DNA from: Drechmeria coniospora
Lineage: Eukaryota; Ascomycota; Sordariomycetes; Hypocreales; Ophiocordycipitaceae
Direction of reading: 5' to 3'
DNA: 64,000 nt
NCBI RefSeq assembly: GCF_001625195.1
Contig: NC_054389.1
Coordinates: 11,404,520-11,468,519, forward strand
The notes under the pieces are model-generated. The model did not search any database and was not told where the DNA came from. It was given only the letters and a program-made list of their open reading frames with translations. Shown piece by piece: positions 44,901 through 56,588 of the stretch. The translations under genes were made by a program, and so were the position numbers. Position 1 is the first letter of the stretch; each line of letters starts with the position of its first letter.

Positions 44901-47900
44901 ACTAGTACAGGTACAGTGCTAGGGGCCGACTACCGCTTGTGGCCGAGGAAGGTACTCAAGTAAGTAATTACTAGGTAATATTAGTTGTGCTTGGCACTCA
45001 CCAACTTAGGTGCACACCTCGCGTACAAGCAAGTTCGTGCACGTAATTCTAGTACTACTGCCTACTAGGTACGGAGTACTGAACTGTACAGTGCAAGCAA
45101 CACACCCAAAGAGCAACCGACTCGTGCAGGAAGGTACACTGTGGGCACCCAACACTCCCACCCCAAGGGACAGTGGGCAATGTGCAGGCTAGACCGGCGA
45201 TCCATGGCCTAAACACCACCGACGTACTCCGTACTGTACATGTACTTGGGTGCTTGGGAGGGCACCGGTGCCTGATGGGCTGTCACTGCACCGCACTGGA
45301 AGTACACGTACTTACTTGGGCCTACAGCACATGCAAGCACTCGTCGTATTCGTACCCGCAATCGTAGCCCCATCCCGGCCCCCCCAAAATACTACCATTA
45401 AGTAATACTAGACTACCTAGTAGGTAGTAGGTACGTGGCAATCCCCCGCGACATGTACAAGTTCACCACCAGCACCACGCCTAGTGCGCATGTACCTGAG
45501 CGTACAGTGTGCTACTGTTCATCCACGGCACGGTACAGCACGGACGCACCTACAAGTGCTTCCATGTAGGTGTGCTGTGCTGTGCTCGGCATCAGCTGAA
45601 GCCTGCTCGCATCTACTTACCTGTGTCATGTACGCCAATGTATGCACGTGTGCATAAGGAATGCACCCAACTCGAGATCGAGTGCTCGACAGTGCAATTG
45701 ACGTGCTTGTGACTGTGTGTCTGGATGCATATCTGCCGTGTACATTCCATCAGGTCCAATCATGGAGCTCTCAATCCGAGACAGAAGGTCGGCACATTCG
45801 CGTTCCCCGTACGGAGCACGCCGTTCCCAGCGGCACCTCTACTTACTGTACGGACACCGTCCTGATGGTACTAATGCACTGCCAGCCGTACAGTGCGTCG
45901 CACGTGCAGCACCCACGGTACGTGCATGTTAGTACTCACACGTGCTGTAAGTACTTGCGTACGTACGTACGCTTCCAGTTCTGCAGAGCGCCGTTTGGTA
46001 ATTAGTTGGGCACCCAAATGCGAGCAGGTATTCCGCGTTCCTGCTCCGCAAATGCCATGAGCAGTCGTCAGGTAGCCGCCTACGGAGCACGGAACTGATG
46101 CAACATCGGCACATCCATTCGTCAGCGACCGTCCGCAATGCAGTACTTGCTTATGAACGCTCGCTCCGTGCGAGTTCGCTCGAGTACAGTGTCCCGGTGC
46201 GAGGAACCGTCACTCGAGTGCGGAGTACAGTGCGGAGTGCCGAATGTCGCAATCGACGCACGGAGAACACGCCCGTGGTGACAGTACGGTCCGAACTCGG
46301 AGGTTTCCGTGTGGGCTGTCCGCTCCCCACAATGCCATGACAAAACAGTACCTGGGGATACATAAACGTAATGCACATGCACCCTGAAACTGTACCAGTT
46401 CATCGATTGGTGCCGGCGTAGTTGCACGGAGAGGTACCTGTAAGTGTAGGTACTTGCATCACGTAGGTGCATACGTGCTCGCGTACAGTGTACACCGTAC
46501 GCACAGGTACAAGTGGCTGTCCTCGCTCGTCATGGCCGCACGTGCCCGACCAGCGCCCAGCGCCCTGCCTTACCATGTACCTATACAGTGCAATTACCGT
46601 GCGCGTGCCTGCCACGCCGAACTTGGCACCCACGATATTACGTCCCTTGCAGGTACAGGCACCTGGAACACCTTGTACCGCTACTCGCTTGTACTTGCAG
46701 GTAATAATACTGTACTCCTACAGGGCCGTATGGCAGGTGCTGCTTGTCACACCACTGGCCCTTGCACGAAGCTGGCTAGGCCAACCCACCCGCAGCGGCG
46801 TTGGCGGAATCTCCGCTGCTTGCAGCCAGCTGGCGCGCTGTATCAGCCAGCACTCCGTGTCGCCGCGCCGGTTGACACTGTCGGGTCACGATGGCTGCTC
46901 GTCATTTCTTGCGTGTGGAGGCGCCACCGGCCGTGCCAATCAGCAACCACTAGGCGCTGCTTCATTGGCAGCCTGGTCCCACCCTCGCATTCGCCATACC
47001 GTGTACCAAGTGCCATCCTGGACGGCCGCGCACCGTGCTGACTGGCTAGGCATCGACCAGGAGACCTTCCTCGGCACCCGAGGAGCAAGGCGGCCGGGCA
47101 GAGGGGAGCACGAGTAATGAGCCTGCAACGGTGAAGCCTGAAGGCATGAAGGCAGCCGCCGTATGAAACCCTGCGAACCGTTCTCCCTACGGAATACCTG
47201 TTTCCACCCGACTATTGCGGCTGCGGCTGCTGCTGCTGCTGCTCCTCGAGGGGGCCTGACGGCTATGACGGACCGATGGATACCTTACTGCTTGTACCTA
47301 CATTAGTACTTGCACCATTACGGGGTGCCCGTACGGAGTACGTACTTGTACATGTAAACAACGCCCAAGGAGCCCGCACTGTGCAGATACGCTCACCCCT
47401 GCCACGTATCCGTTCTCGACTCCCAGCCAGGTGCCTTGCCGCCTCCGCCAATGCTGCCGGCTTTCGCACTGCGGATACGCCCCTTCGTCCTCTGCCAATC
47501 TTCGTCCGCCGTCATGCCACACCGCTCGGCACAGTGCCCCGGCACAGTGTACCCAGCACTGCCGCTAGCTCTCCGTTGCACCGCCCGCCCACCACCGTTG
47601 GGCTACCTGGTCGTTCGGCCCAGGTGAGTGACGCATTCCCCTTTCCGATTCTACATCGTTCCATCCCAGCCCAGCCCAGCCCAGCCCATCCTCCTCCACT
47701 CACTCCTCCACTCCTCATCAGTCATCACCGCCATTCCCTTCCTCGAATCGTCCGTCTCGTCGCCCTTTATTGTTTCGATTTCTTTACCGTCGCCATCCCC
47801 TCTTTCCGTCTCCCATCTCCTCCTTCAGCATCTTTCTTCCCATCATCAAGGCCAGGCTTGACCTTTCTTTCTTCCCAAGCCTGCTTCCGTTTCCCCTCCC

Positions 47901-49155
47901 CTCCCCTCCTCTCCCCTCGTCATCCCCGCCAGCGTTGCTCCTCGGTCCTCTCCATCCATCCATCCTACTGCACCACGTCCTCGCCTTTGGCCGGCGTCAT
48001 CTCCATCCATCTCCCATCTCCCGCACCACCTGCAAGCCTTGGGATCCGACTAATCGACCCATTGCCATCGGTCCGCCAAGGTCTAGTGAAAAACGAGGGC
48101 GCCGCTCCTTGCCTCCGCCCATCGGTCCAACCACGTCCAAGTTCATCGGTCTCGCCTTTGTTACTGGTTCGAATCAATTGAGCGACGCACGCGAGCATCA
48201 GATCCTCGTCCACCGTCCGTACGCAAGTGTGCCACGCCTTCCGCACCCGTTGCTCCGCTCGGACGACCAGCTTCAACGTTTCCATCTCCTGCCACTCTCA
48301 CTACTTCCCACCTGGCATCGGACCGCGGAATCGAGGCCAACACCCAACACACGAGCTACACCCGTTGGGTCGTCGGGGTCACCCCCTTTCGACATCTCCG
48401 CCATCGACACTCGAATTTGACTTGCATCACGCCGGCTCCCTCGTTCTGCAATCAAGCTTCCTTCCCGGCGAGCCAAGCCCTCCTCTTGGCTCCAGTTTGA
48501 CTGGGCCGGATACCTCTCTGCATAGCACGCTGCCGCCTCATTCTATAGTGGTCTCGCCGCTCTAGCCACTCGACGACTCCGTCCCACGCCGTCGCTTCTC
48601 CGGTCAACTACTGCCGTCTCTTGTGAGGCATGCTTTTTGCCGACCAAAATTGAACGATCTCATGTCATTCTAACGATTTCCCTACTCTTCTCGCCCCCCT
48701 CGTCATCTGGCTCCCCAGCGCTCTACTCAACCCGTGTTCATACCTTCGTTTCCTTTGTTGGGTCCTGTTCACCATATATTAAATGAGCTGTTGAGTCTGC
48801 CCCTGGCAAGCTTGGTCTCCCCCCCCCCCCCTCGTCGGTTTTGGACGCCTCTACTACGCCTTGGACGCGTCCTACACCTGTACATTTCAACTACTTGTCT
48901 TCTCTCGTCACCATCACCTCTTTCGAACCAACTCCCCTGCTTATCTGAATTACACATCCCGGAAAACACATTCAAAAGCTACGCCGCCTCCCTGTACCGA
49001 CGGCTGTACCCTGTCTTCAGCACGATCCCCGAGCATACCGACAAAGCGACCAAGTCTTGTAACATTCTTACCTTTCTACTTGCACCCCGCATCTCACTCT
49101 TTGATACCTTTCCTTTCCACTCTTTCTTCTCATTCTTCCTCCATCCTCCTCAGCT
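41936..49155. other. 7.2-kb tract without a supported gene
   Basis: Bases 42090-42520, 42780-42960 and 43960-47350 are filled with GTAC-type words and short repeats. Open frames are short, overlapping and of simple composition. Bases 43000-43900 are plainer DNA with a CA/TG-rich simple stretch at 43250-43330. Bases 47600-49155 are strongly C/T-rich on the plus strand with many short open frames and a 13-base C run (48819-48831); this is probably the promoter and long leader of the kinase gene. Confidence 0.5.
44556..44603. repeat. 16-nt tandem repeat, three units
   Basis: Units GTACATGGCAAGCACT, GTACATGGTAAGCGCT and GTACATGGCAAGTACT lie head to tail within the gene-free tract. Confidence 0.9.
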
Positions 49156-51018
49156 ATGGAATGCTTGAGGGAGAAGTTTGTCGGAGGCGTCCTCCTTGAT
49201 GGACGCTTCCAAACCATATCCCCGTTGAACCACGGCTCCTTCGGCATGGTTTTCATGGCTCAAGATCTCCTAACCAACCAGCCTGTGGCCATGAAGTGCG
49301 TCACCAAGAAATCGACGTCTGGCGAAGCCGGGCTCGACTTTGCCGTTGACGACAAATCCGAGGAGCTTGTTCTGCACCGGAGCCTTGGTTCGCACCCGAA
49401 CATTGTCAACCTCATCCACCACTTTGAGACGGACGCCCATTTGTACCTGGTCATGGAGTTCTGTTCCCAAGGTGACCTCTACGAGGCAATCCGGCACGGC
49501 CACGGACCCTTGCAGACGGAGCATGTTCGCCAGTTCATGCTGGAACTCGTCGATGCCGTCTCCTACATTCACTCCAAGGGCATCTACCACCGCGACATCA
49601 AGCCGGAGAACATCTTCCTCACCCAGGACGGCGCCATGAAGCTCGGCGACTTCGGCTTGGCCACGACTGACAAATGGTCCTACGAGATGACGGTGGGCAG
49701 TGATCGTTACATGGCGCCGGAGCAGTTCGACTCCGCGGGGGCTGGGTATTCGCCTGCCTCTGCTGATATTTGGGCCATCGGCATCTGCTTGCTCAACATT
49801 CTCTTCTCGCGGAACCCCTTCACCACGCCGACGGAAGCCGACCCGCTGTTTCTCGACTTCTCGCGCGACAAGCAGAGCCTCTTCGACGTGTTTCCCGACA
49901 TGTCGCAGGATACATACGAGGTGATTGTTCAGTGCATGAATCTGGACCCGAAGAAGCGATCTTTGGTCGGCGCGCGCGACGCCCTCCGCCGCGTCGTGAG
50001 CTTCACCACCGACGACGAGTCTCTTGACGACTTCTGCGGAGCCGAGAAGGCGACTGTGGCATCGGCCAACCGCGAGCCCCTCCGCACGCCATCCATCCAA
50101 AGCCCCCACCCCGATGCCGGGGCCTTCCCGTGGGCCAAGGCGTTGCGTGCGAGCTCCAACCACCCCGGCCGCAAGCTCAGTGCGATACCTGATGACGAGA
50201 GCTACACCGAGGACCTCTTCTCCAAGTCTGGCGGGACTGTCGATTGGTGCTCCGCCAGCGCACAGACTCCGTCGATGGCGTCGATTCCCGGTTCCCAGCT
50301 TGGCCTGGCCATGAAGTCTCTTGCGATCAATCCCCTTCGATTCCCCAAGGTCTCGCCGACGGCCGGGTCGCTACCCATCAACATGGGCAAGCCGCTCGCT
50401 CCATCCATGTCGATGATCTTTGGTCGTGGCAAGGATACCGTGTCCAAGAGCTGGAGTGACATGTGGGACGAGGATGAAGAACAGGAACTTGAGCGGCAGC
50501 TGGAGTCTCTCCAAGCGCTCAACTCGAGGACCTGGAGCCATGAGAGCCGAGAAGCTGTCAAGCAGGCGGACAAGCCGGAGCCCGAGTCTTCGCACAGGAT
50601 CGAAGGCGACGTCGACGATGATTTGGTCGCCGACGGCTTCTTCTTCCAGGATGCCTCGAGCAAGAAATCCCCGCCTGCCACGCCTCGCTATTCACCGCCG
50701 CCAAGACGATTCCGGTTCGACAAGTGGGCAGCCCTCGGCGAGCGCCGCCGACGTCAAGCCTCGACGGTGGAGTCGGACGAAACTCTAGGCTTGAAAAGTC
50801 ATCAAATTGGGTTTGGATATAAGTCGTACGACGCGGGCGTTTGGGATCAACCTTTCTCCCAGAAAACCAACAACAATAACTACAACAACCACCATTCAAT
50901 CAAGGGCTCGGGCAGAGACCGAGCGAAGGAATGCCCCCGAAACCATGCAAGAGATTGGAACTGGCGCCGCAACAAGCGTCTCGATCTCGGGGATCTCGAG
51001 TGGGTTGGTGGATGGTAG
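49156..51018 (+). CDS. Serine/threonine protein kinase, Ran1/Ksp1-like
   Basis: Intronless gene of 620 residues. The kinase domain spans about 15-290: Gly loop LNHGSFGMVF (24-33), Lys47 in VAMKC, acidic insert DFAVDDKSEE before helix C, catalytic loop HRDIKPEN (145-152), DFGLA (165-169), activation segment GSDRYMAPEQF and ADIWAIGICLLNILFSRNPF. The GSDRYMAPEQ type and domain placement point to the Ran1/Pat1-Ksp1-Sks1 group, which acts in nutrient and development signalling; the assignment to that group is inference. The 330-residue tail is disordered and Ser-rich, with an acidic helix (DMWDEDEEQELERQLESLQ, about 435-453) and an Asn/His-rich stretch near 575. The upstream leader may be over 1 kb long. 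Confidence 0.9.
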   Translation: MECLREKFVGGVLLDGRFQTISPLNHGSFGMVFMAQDLLTNQPVAMKCVTKKSTSGEAGLDFAVDDKSEELVLHRSLGSHPNIVNLIHHFETDAHLYLVMEFCSQGDLYEAIRHGHGPLQTEHVRQFMLELVDAVSYIHSKGIYHRDIKPENIFLTQDGAMKLGDFGLATTDKWSYEMTVGSDRYMAPEQFDSAGAGYSPASADIWAIGICLLNILFSRNPFTTPTEADPLFLDFSRDKQSLFDVFPDMSQDTYEVIVQCMNLDPKKRSLVGARDALRRVVSFTTDDESLDDFCGAEKATVASANREPLRTPSIQSPHPDAGAFPWAKALRASSNHPGRKLSAIPDDESYTEDLFSKSGGTVDWCSASAQTPSMASIPGSQLGLAMKSLAINPLRFPKVSPTAGSLPINMGKPLAPSMSMIFGRGKDTVSKSWSDMWDEDEEQELERQLESLQALNSRTWSHESREAVKQADKPEPESSHRIEGDVDDDLVADGFFFQDASSKKSPPATPRYSPPPRRFRFDKWAALGERRRRQASTVESDETLGLKSHQIGFGYKSYDAGVWDQPFSQKTNNNNYNNHHSIKGSGRDRAKECPRNHARDWNWRRNKRLDLGDLEWVGGW

Positions 51019-51673
51019 AGTCTCATCTCTCTCTCCTCCAATCGTGGTCGAGGCCGTGATTTCCCAGTGCTGCGCGGCCTAGCTAGCTGGCGTCCGTGCC
51101 TGTTACGAGCAGCGTCAAGTTAGATTTGTCACTGGCCGTTCGTGCAAGTGTGCAGCATAGGGATTGACTGATGTATGCCTCGACTCGCTTTCTGAGTATC
51201 GGATTTTTTTGCAAACATAGTACAAAGAATACCAGAAGTTACCCACTCCAAATCAATTGTTCCCCCTTGAGCAAGGTGACAAGTTTGGCGACTTGTAGTG
51301 ACGTTGTTTTCCACCCTACTGCATGATTCAGTGCACACCATACAACTACGTTCGTGTTGAGCTGATTTTCTCTACTCCTTTTTGAGCCATAGATGCTTCA
51401 TGTGTCGTTTCAATTTTTAGTTTCAGGTATGTCGTTTTGTACAATTCTGATGTACCATCAAATTGATGTCCACGTCAACAGGACGTATACGACAATTCAG
51501 CTGTCATCTTGCCGTACCTCCCATCGACATTGGCAACGTCGTTCCTATGTGCGGCCGGCCAACTGCATGATCCTCCCCTGCTATGAGCACGGCCTTGATG
51601 CATACTACAGGACACATGATGCATCGTAGAGAAAGAACTTGTACATGAACTTGCCAACGAAAACCCGCCATCG
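51019..51673. other. Convergent 3' region between kinase and AVT1
   Basis: 655 bases with 3' UTRs. No gene, repeat or RNA is recognised. Confidence 0.6.
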
Positions 51674-54091
51674 TCAATGCATGCCACTTCCAGGCCCTGC
51701 ACCGACGAGATGCCTTGGCAGAAAGGTCCAGATAGTGCCGATCATCCCCAACATCGAAAAGAAGCACAGAATAGCCCAGTAAGTGACACGCCCCCCCAGT
51801 GAGATGTCTTTCCAATATAGTTTCAAGTAGAAAGAAATGGGCAGAATAATCGATATGAGCGAGCACAGTGCTGCGCCGAGAAAAGCGCAGACCGAGTCAA
51901 AGGCGGGGAAGAGAATCGATATTGATAGGAGAGTCAGGACGACGACGACGCGAATCAGGCCCTTGGCACAAGCAATGATGATGGTCGATTGTCGATTTGC
52001 TTCAAGCCAGTTATGGCGATGGGGCCGACGGTCGTTGCTAACGCCACAAATGACGTCGGCGGTGGTAATGAGGGGACGGGCGTTGAGAGGGATCTTGGTT
52101 AGCGGGATGATGGTGATGGAGATGCACATCAGGATGTTCAAGGTTTTAGGGTACCCGTCTGTCCTGAGGAGGTTGGAGGTGATGGCATCTTCGATACCAT
52201 CGCCAAACATCAAGATACCGATGACGGCCAAGCATGTGTCCAACGTGTACTTGTAAAGGTCAGTCAATGCAGACGCGGGAGGGAGAATCAGATACTCGGG
52301 CTGGAAGTGGGGAGGAGCGTACGGAAAAGGAGAACGTGATATTGACGCCCGTTTTCCACTTGCGAGGATGACGCATATCTCGATAGATCTATTCTCGTTC
52401 ATTCAGCTCGGGCGCTCGTCTGTTTATGTAGGAACGGCCACATACCGAAGGGAAAACAGAGTGTGCACCCCATGGGCTAGCCATCAAACCGTACGCAAGT
52501 GGGAGAGCCAGCCAGTTTGAAGGAAAGAGATGAGTCGCGGCAGGCTCCCACAAGGAGCCTGGCGCGTGCTCCTTGACGAGTCCGTCAACGGCAACAATGC
52601 AAACGACTGGAGAGTGCGAGTCAGCGACAACGGGTCGCAGCGATACGCGCTGAAACAACTCACTGCAGAATGTAGAAAAGATGCCGATGACGCTCGTGTA
52701 ACTTAACCAGCGCAGCGGTAAGGCGTTAAGGACCAAAATCAAGGCGGCGCAAACGCATTTCCAAACATCGACACTGGCGACACCGGGTAGGAGGAGATCG
52801 ATGGAGTCGGCAAATAAGATGACGAGGGCAACACAGGCGGCGAGTAATTCGAGTGTAAACAAAGCCGAAACGACGACGCGGGCCCTGGTACCGAAGGAGA
52901 CGTATGCCAGATCGGAATAGGTTATGACGCTGGCGTCGGCATTCATGCACCTCCCCAACAGCTTGGCGGTGTGCGCGGTGACAAGAGCCAGCAGCGTGAG
53001 GAGAGCGAGGCCAATGATCCAGCCGCTCATCTGGAAGGCCAAGGGCAGGCTCAGCAAGCCGACTCCAATGATGGCGTTTATAGAGTTAAAAACAGACTGA
53101 GGTAGGGTGCTCTGCCCCTCGACGGTAAGTACAACCTTGTCACCCTGCTTGATCTCCTTGACGAGTATCGGGCGCTCCTCGCCATGGGCAGCATCGTTCT
53201 CGTCGTCCCCTTCGAGGCCGTCGCCGTCGTGCTCCCCAAAGCGAGCCCGCCACCCACCCTCGAAGCTGAACGAGCCTCGTGGCGGCACGGTACCGATGGT
53301 TCCGTAGTGGGAACTTTTAAAGGACCCATAGCTTTCAATAACAGAGGGGGCGGCCAGGTGAGGAGGGATGGCGAACATGCTGGAGCTGGAGGGTGAACCG
53401 GCAGGCAGGACGCCGGCAGCCGTATCCGCATCGAACGCCTTGTGCTCCCTGTCGATGAAGCCGGCTGGGCCGGACGCTGCGCCGAAGCCGAGGCTGTGGC
53501 TCGGCCCGGGCCCGGGAGACGTAGCGGCTGAAGGCCAACCTCGAGTCGGGAGCGAGGACGGGTGGAACTGCTGGGCCAGGAGGCTTGTGCGAGAGGTTGG
53601 CCCATTGCTCGCGACGCTCTGATCGTACTGTAAACCGTCACCCCCCTCAGTCGGGTCCACGAGAGGTTGTATGTCGGGAGCCAGGATCAGGCTGGGTCGG
53701 CGAGGGATGACTTCGGCAAAGCTAGCGGCCCTCTGCAAGCTGCGGGCGAAGGATCTGAAGCTGTTGACACCGCCAATGTCGGCCACAGCGGCGAGGTTTC
53801 TAGCGAAAGAGCTCCTGGAAGAGCAGGCAGGTCAGTCAAAGATGGCTCGGATGTGAGTCTGCATCAAATTTACCGTCGACGTTCCAGCCGCGAGGAGAGG
53901 AAGCGTCCAAGTTCTTCATCAACATGACCAACACGATCATCGTCGTCGTCGTCGTCGTCGTCATCGTCGTCGTCGCCGTTGTCGAGCACTGCTTGTTCGA
54001 ACGGGAAGCCCGCTGTTGAGGAACTCACTGAAGGCGACGGCTGACCCTGGTGGCCACCTCCTGAGTCCCGACTCTGGATCGAAGGCGTCAT
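51674..54091 (-). CDS. AVT1: Vacuolar amino-acid transporter, Avt1-type
   Basis: Amino-acid/auxin permease family transporter expected in the vacuolar membrane. Five exons: 54091-53874, 53814-52664, 52606-52446, 52388-52323, 52249-51674, giving 723 residues. About 285 N-terminal residues are cytosolic and disordered, with 13 consecutive Asp (about 40-52) encoded by a GAC repeat, then SSFARNLAAVADIGGVNSFRSF, conserved in Avt1. The transport domain starts STLPQSVFNSINAIIGVGLL (about 286-305) and has about 11 helices, including LALPLAYGLMASPWGAHSVFPS and the YRDMRHPRKW loop. Exon 4 is only 66 nt and is required to join FPS to YTLDTCLAVIG. ATG 54091 was chosen; an in-frame ATG at 54184 is possible. 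Confidence 0.92.
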
Positions 54092-55395
54092 TTGATGTTG
54101 GGTTCTCCGGTGAACGCCGAGGTCGTCGGAGGCTGTGAGATGGTGAATAAATTGGAGGAGATTCACACTCGCTCTGGATGGCACATACGCGTCGAGGGTC
54201 GAGTATGGGCGGAAATGTCACACGATGGCGGTCAAGGCATGAACCCTGATCTCGGACAGATCCGCAGCATATGACACGCGGCCGTCAAGGAGGCAACGGG
54301 CTTTTCAAAACGACGAGGCCACAGGAGCGGCAGGGGGGGGATGGCGGAGGCCAGACGGACGACGGTCCGTGGACGAGCCTCGTGGTGTAGGTGTCGTTTG
54401 GAGGATTGCAGCAATCCCAATGACTTGGAGTACAACGCTATGACCGACCAGTTGTGCCGTGCGTACAGTACAAGTTAGTACTTAATCCTACAGTACTTGG
54501 AAACAGCAGACAGCGTCACCCATAACTACAGCACAGGCTCTGTCATGGTGTGGTGCCGCCCGGCGGACGGCCTACAGTGCTACTGTAGGTGCAGTAGACC
54601 TGCGGGGGTGGGGAGTGTTGGTGGGGGGAGGCGGGGTGATTTTGGGGACGTCATATGATATTATGAGCACTGTACATAAGTATACAGTACAGGTACAGGT
54701 ACGTACAGTAATTACACTTCAGTAAGTACTAAGTAAGTACAGTACACGCTTGTCGGTGTTTATACTTACGGAGCATAAAAAAACGGAGTACTCCGTGCAC
54801 GAAGCTTCATTGCTTCGAGACACGAATGCAGCATTTCAAATTGGTGGCTCCCGAGAGGGAAATGCCGAGGGATTTCTGTTTGATCATAGTTGCTCGTTTC
54901 TGATTTCTTGCGACCACGTGGGGGTACGAAGTTCCGTAGTTTTTGGTCGTAGATTTCAATAAAGCAATCTTTCGTACTGTCCGCGGTACCTGCAGGAGGA
55001 CATGCAGTTAGTGTTTTACACCTACATGTACATCTACTTACATAGGAGGTGTACTGTACATGTACTTGCATGCGCATGCACAAACAAGTACGGAGTGCAG
55101 TGCATATGTCTCCGCACTGTATTCCGTAAGGAGTTCAACTACGCAGCACGGAGTACAGTACTGTACTTTAAATTATGTAGATACTCGTCCAGCCTGCACC
55201 CTGAACCGCAGGGGACGAATCAAACGCTAGTTTTACGGCGACCGACAACTTATCGGCCCTCAATTTAATACCTACGCGAATTCGTATGCCCGTCTGCCAC
55301 GCTTCCCTCAACACGCAGCCAAGCCAAAGCACGGCGGCCGTCGAAATACCCGCATGCAGCCTTCACCTCATGTCTTCTAGTCATGTCAATTTGCG
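54092..55395. other. Divergent intergenic region of AVT1 and RMP1
   Basis: Bases 54460-54790 and 55020-55180 are GTAC-motif-rich. No gene is supported. Confidence 0.55.
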
Positions 55396-56186
55396 ATGGC
55401 GAGCCCGGATAAAAAAGCTCTCGCTGCGTCGACGGCGTCCGCCCGTGACTCTCTCGCCGCCCTCCTGCCGTTCCTCCACGCCTTCAACCATCGGCATCAC
55501 AACCAGCACCGCGTAACCCACTGGTGGAACTCCTTTAGCATCCTCCGTCGCTCTCTTCAGAGAATCGCCGATGGTCTGTCGGAGTCCAAGGAGCTCTCTG
55601 GCACTGCCTGTGCGGCCCGGCGCCGTGACCACACGCGTTGGACGAGAAGCATCGTCGTGCCCCGCGCTTACATGTTCGTTGACGATGACGGCCCCCTCCA
55701 GACATCTATACCCGGGAGGTGCGCCTCTGGCTAACGTCGTGTTTCATCTCCACTGGCAGTGCCTTCTCCCAACTAGCTGCCGACAACCAACACGCTCCGC
55801 TAGGGCTCATGCTTCTCGCCGTCCTCGCTCGTGCCGACACCATACTCGGCAGCCTTGTTCCGTCGCAGAAACCGCAGGCGCCACCATCGCCAACGGTTGG
55901 CGTTGATCCGAGACCAACCAAACTGGAAAAGCCGGCCGGCATAGCTGTACCTGCCGAATCCTCCGTCTCCGACCGCGGCGTCGCTGTCTCTCGCCAGGAC
56001 ATTGGACAGATCGAGCCCCCCGGCCGGACGGCGCACCCACCGTGCCGCACCGTCGATGAATCCAAGCGGAAGCATGGCCTCGGCAGCAAGCATCACGACA
56101 TCCGCCCCAGCACCCGCGACAAGAAGGTGAAGAAGAGAAGGAAGGATGGCGATGCGTTGTCGAGCCTCTTCAGCTCCCTCACCTGA
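55396..56186 (+). CDS. RMP1: RNase MRP protein subunit Rmp1-like
   Basis: Likely the RNase MRP-specific protein involved in pre-rRNA cleavage. Two exons, 55396-55673 and 55760-56186, give 234 residues. The RMP1 domain is seen as LLPFLHAFNHRHHNQHRVTHWWNSF (about 22-46; the H-R-x-x-N-Q-H-R...WW core), ILRRSLQRI, WTRSIVVPRAYIAFSQLAADNQHAPLG and LLAVLARADTILG. The intron lies between PRAY and AFSQ, and donor GTTCGT is weak; the family sequence fixes the junction. The C-terminal 110 residues are Pro/Ser-rich, then basic (KKVKKRRKDG), ending ALSSLFSSLT, as in other filamentous homologues. Confidence 0.82.
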
Positions 56187-56588
56187 TGCCGAGCATCACT
56201 TTCGCCACATGTACATACCCACTTTACGCAGCGTCATGGACAGCATGACTTCATACCAGGCGGCCTTGCCAGAACGCCGCATACTCGAGCATCTTGAACA
56301 ACAATGAAAGACTTTGATAGAAACTATGGTCAGTTATTAGCTCCTGCGCGAGTACATGTCGGCCCGGCCCCTTGACGCCCCGGTGGTTTCTCCACTCCAC
56401 CATGCCAACCAGGCCAGGCACCGTAGCGACATCCTCAACCTCGACGACAAATATCTTGAACCGTCTCGTGCCGTTTGAAAAGCCACCGCCTCCTCCGCCG
56501 ATGGTGACCCCGAGACTGACCGTGACCCTGCTAACACGCTGGCGCTCTGCTATGTCGGTACATCGAGGCACTTGACGCTCCGACTCGT
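56187..56588. other. Convergent 3' region between RMP1 and TUP1
   Basis: 402 bases with 3' UTRs and no recognised element. Confidence 0.6.

Noticed and set aside
42000..47300. Telomere or subtelomere
   Set aside because: No TTAGGG arrays are present, and conserved housekeeping genes lie on both sides.
48160..48180. GGTTCGAATC, which resembles a tRNA B-box
   Set aside because: No A-box at the right distance and no cloverleaf can be drawn around it; it lies in the kinase leader.
47276..48420. Two long plus-strand frames (301 and 216 codons)
   Set aside because: They are Pro/Ser/Leu-rich readings of the pyrimidine-rich kinase leader and overlap each other.
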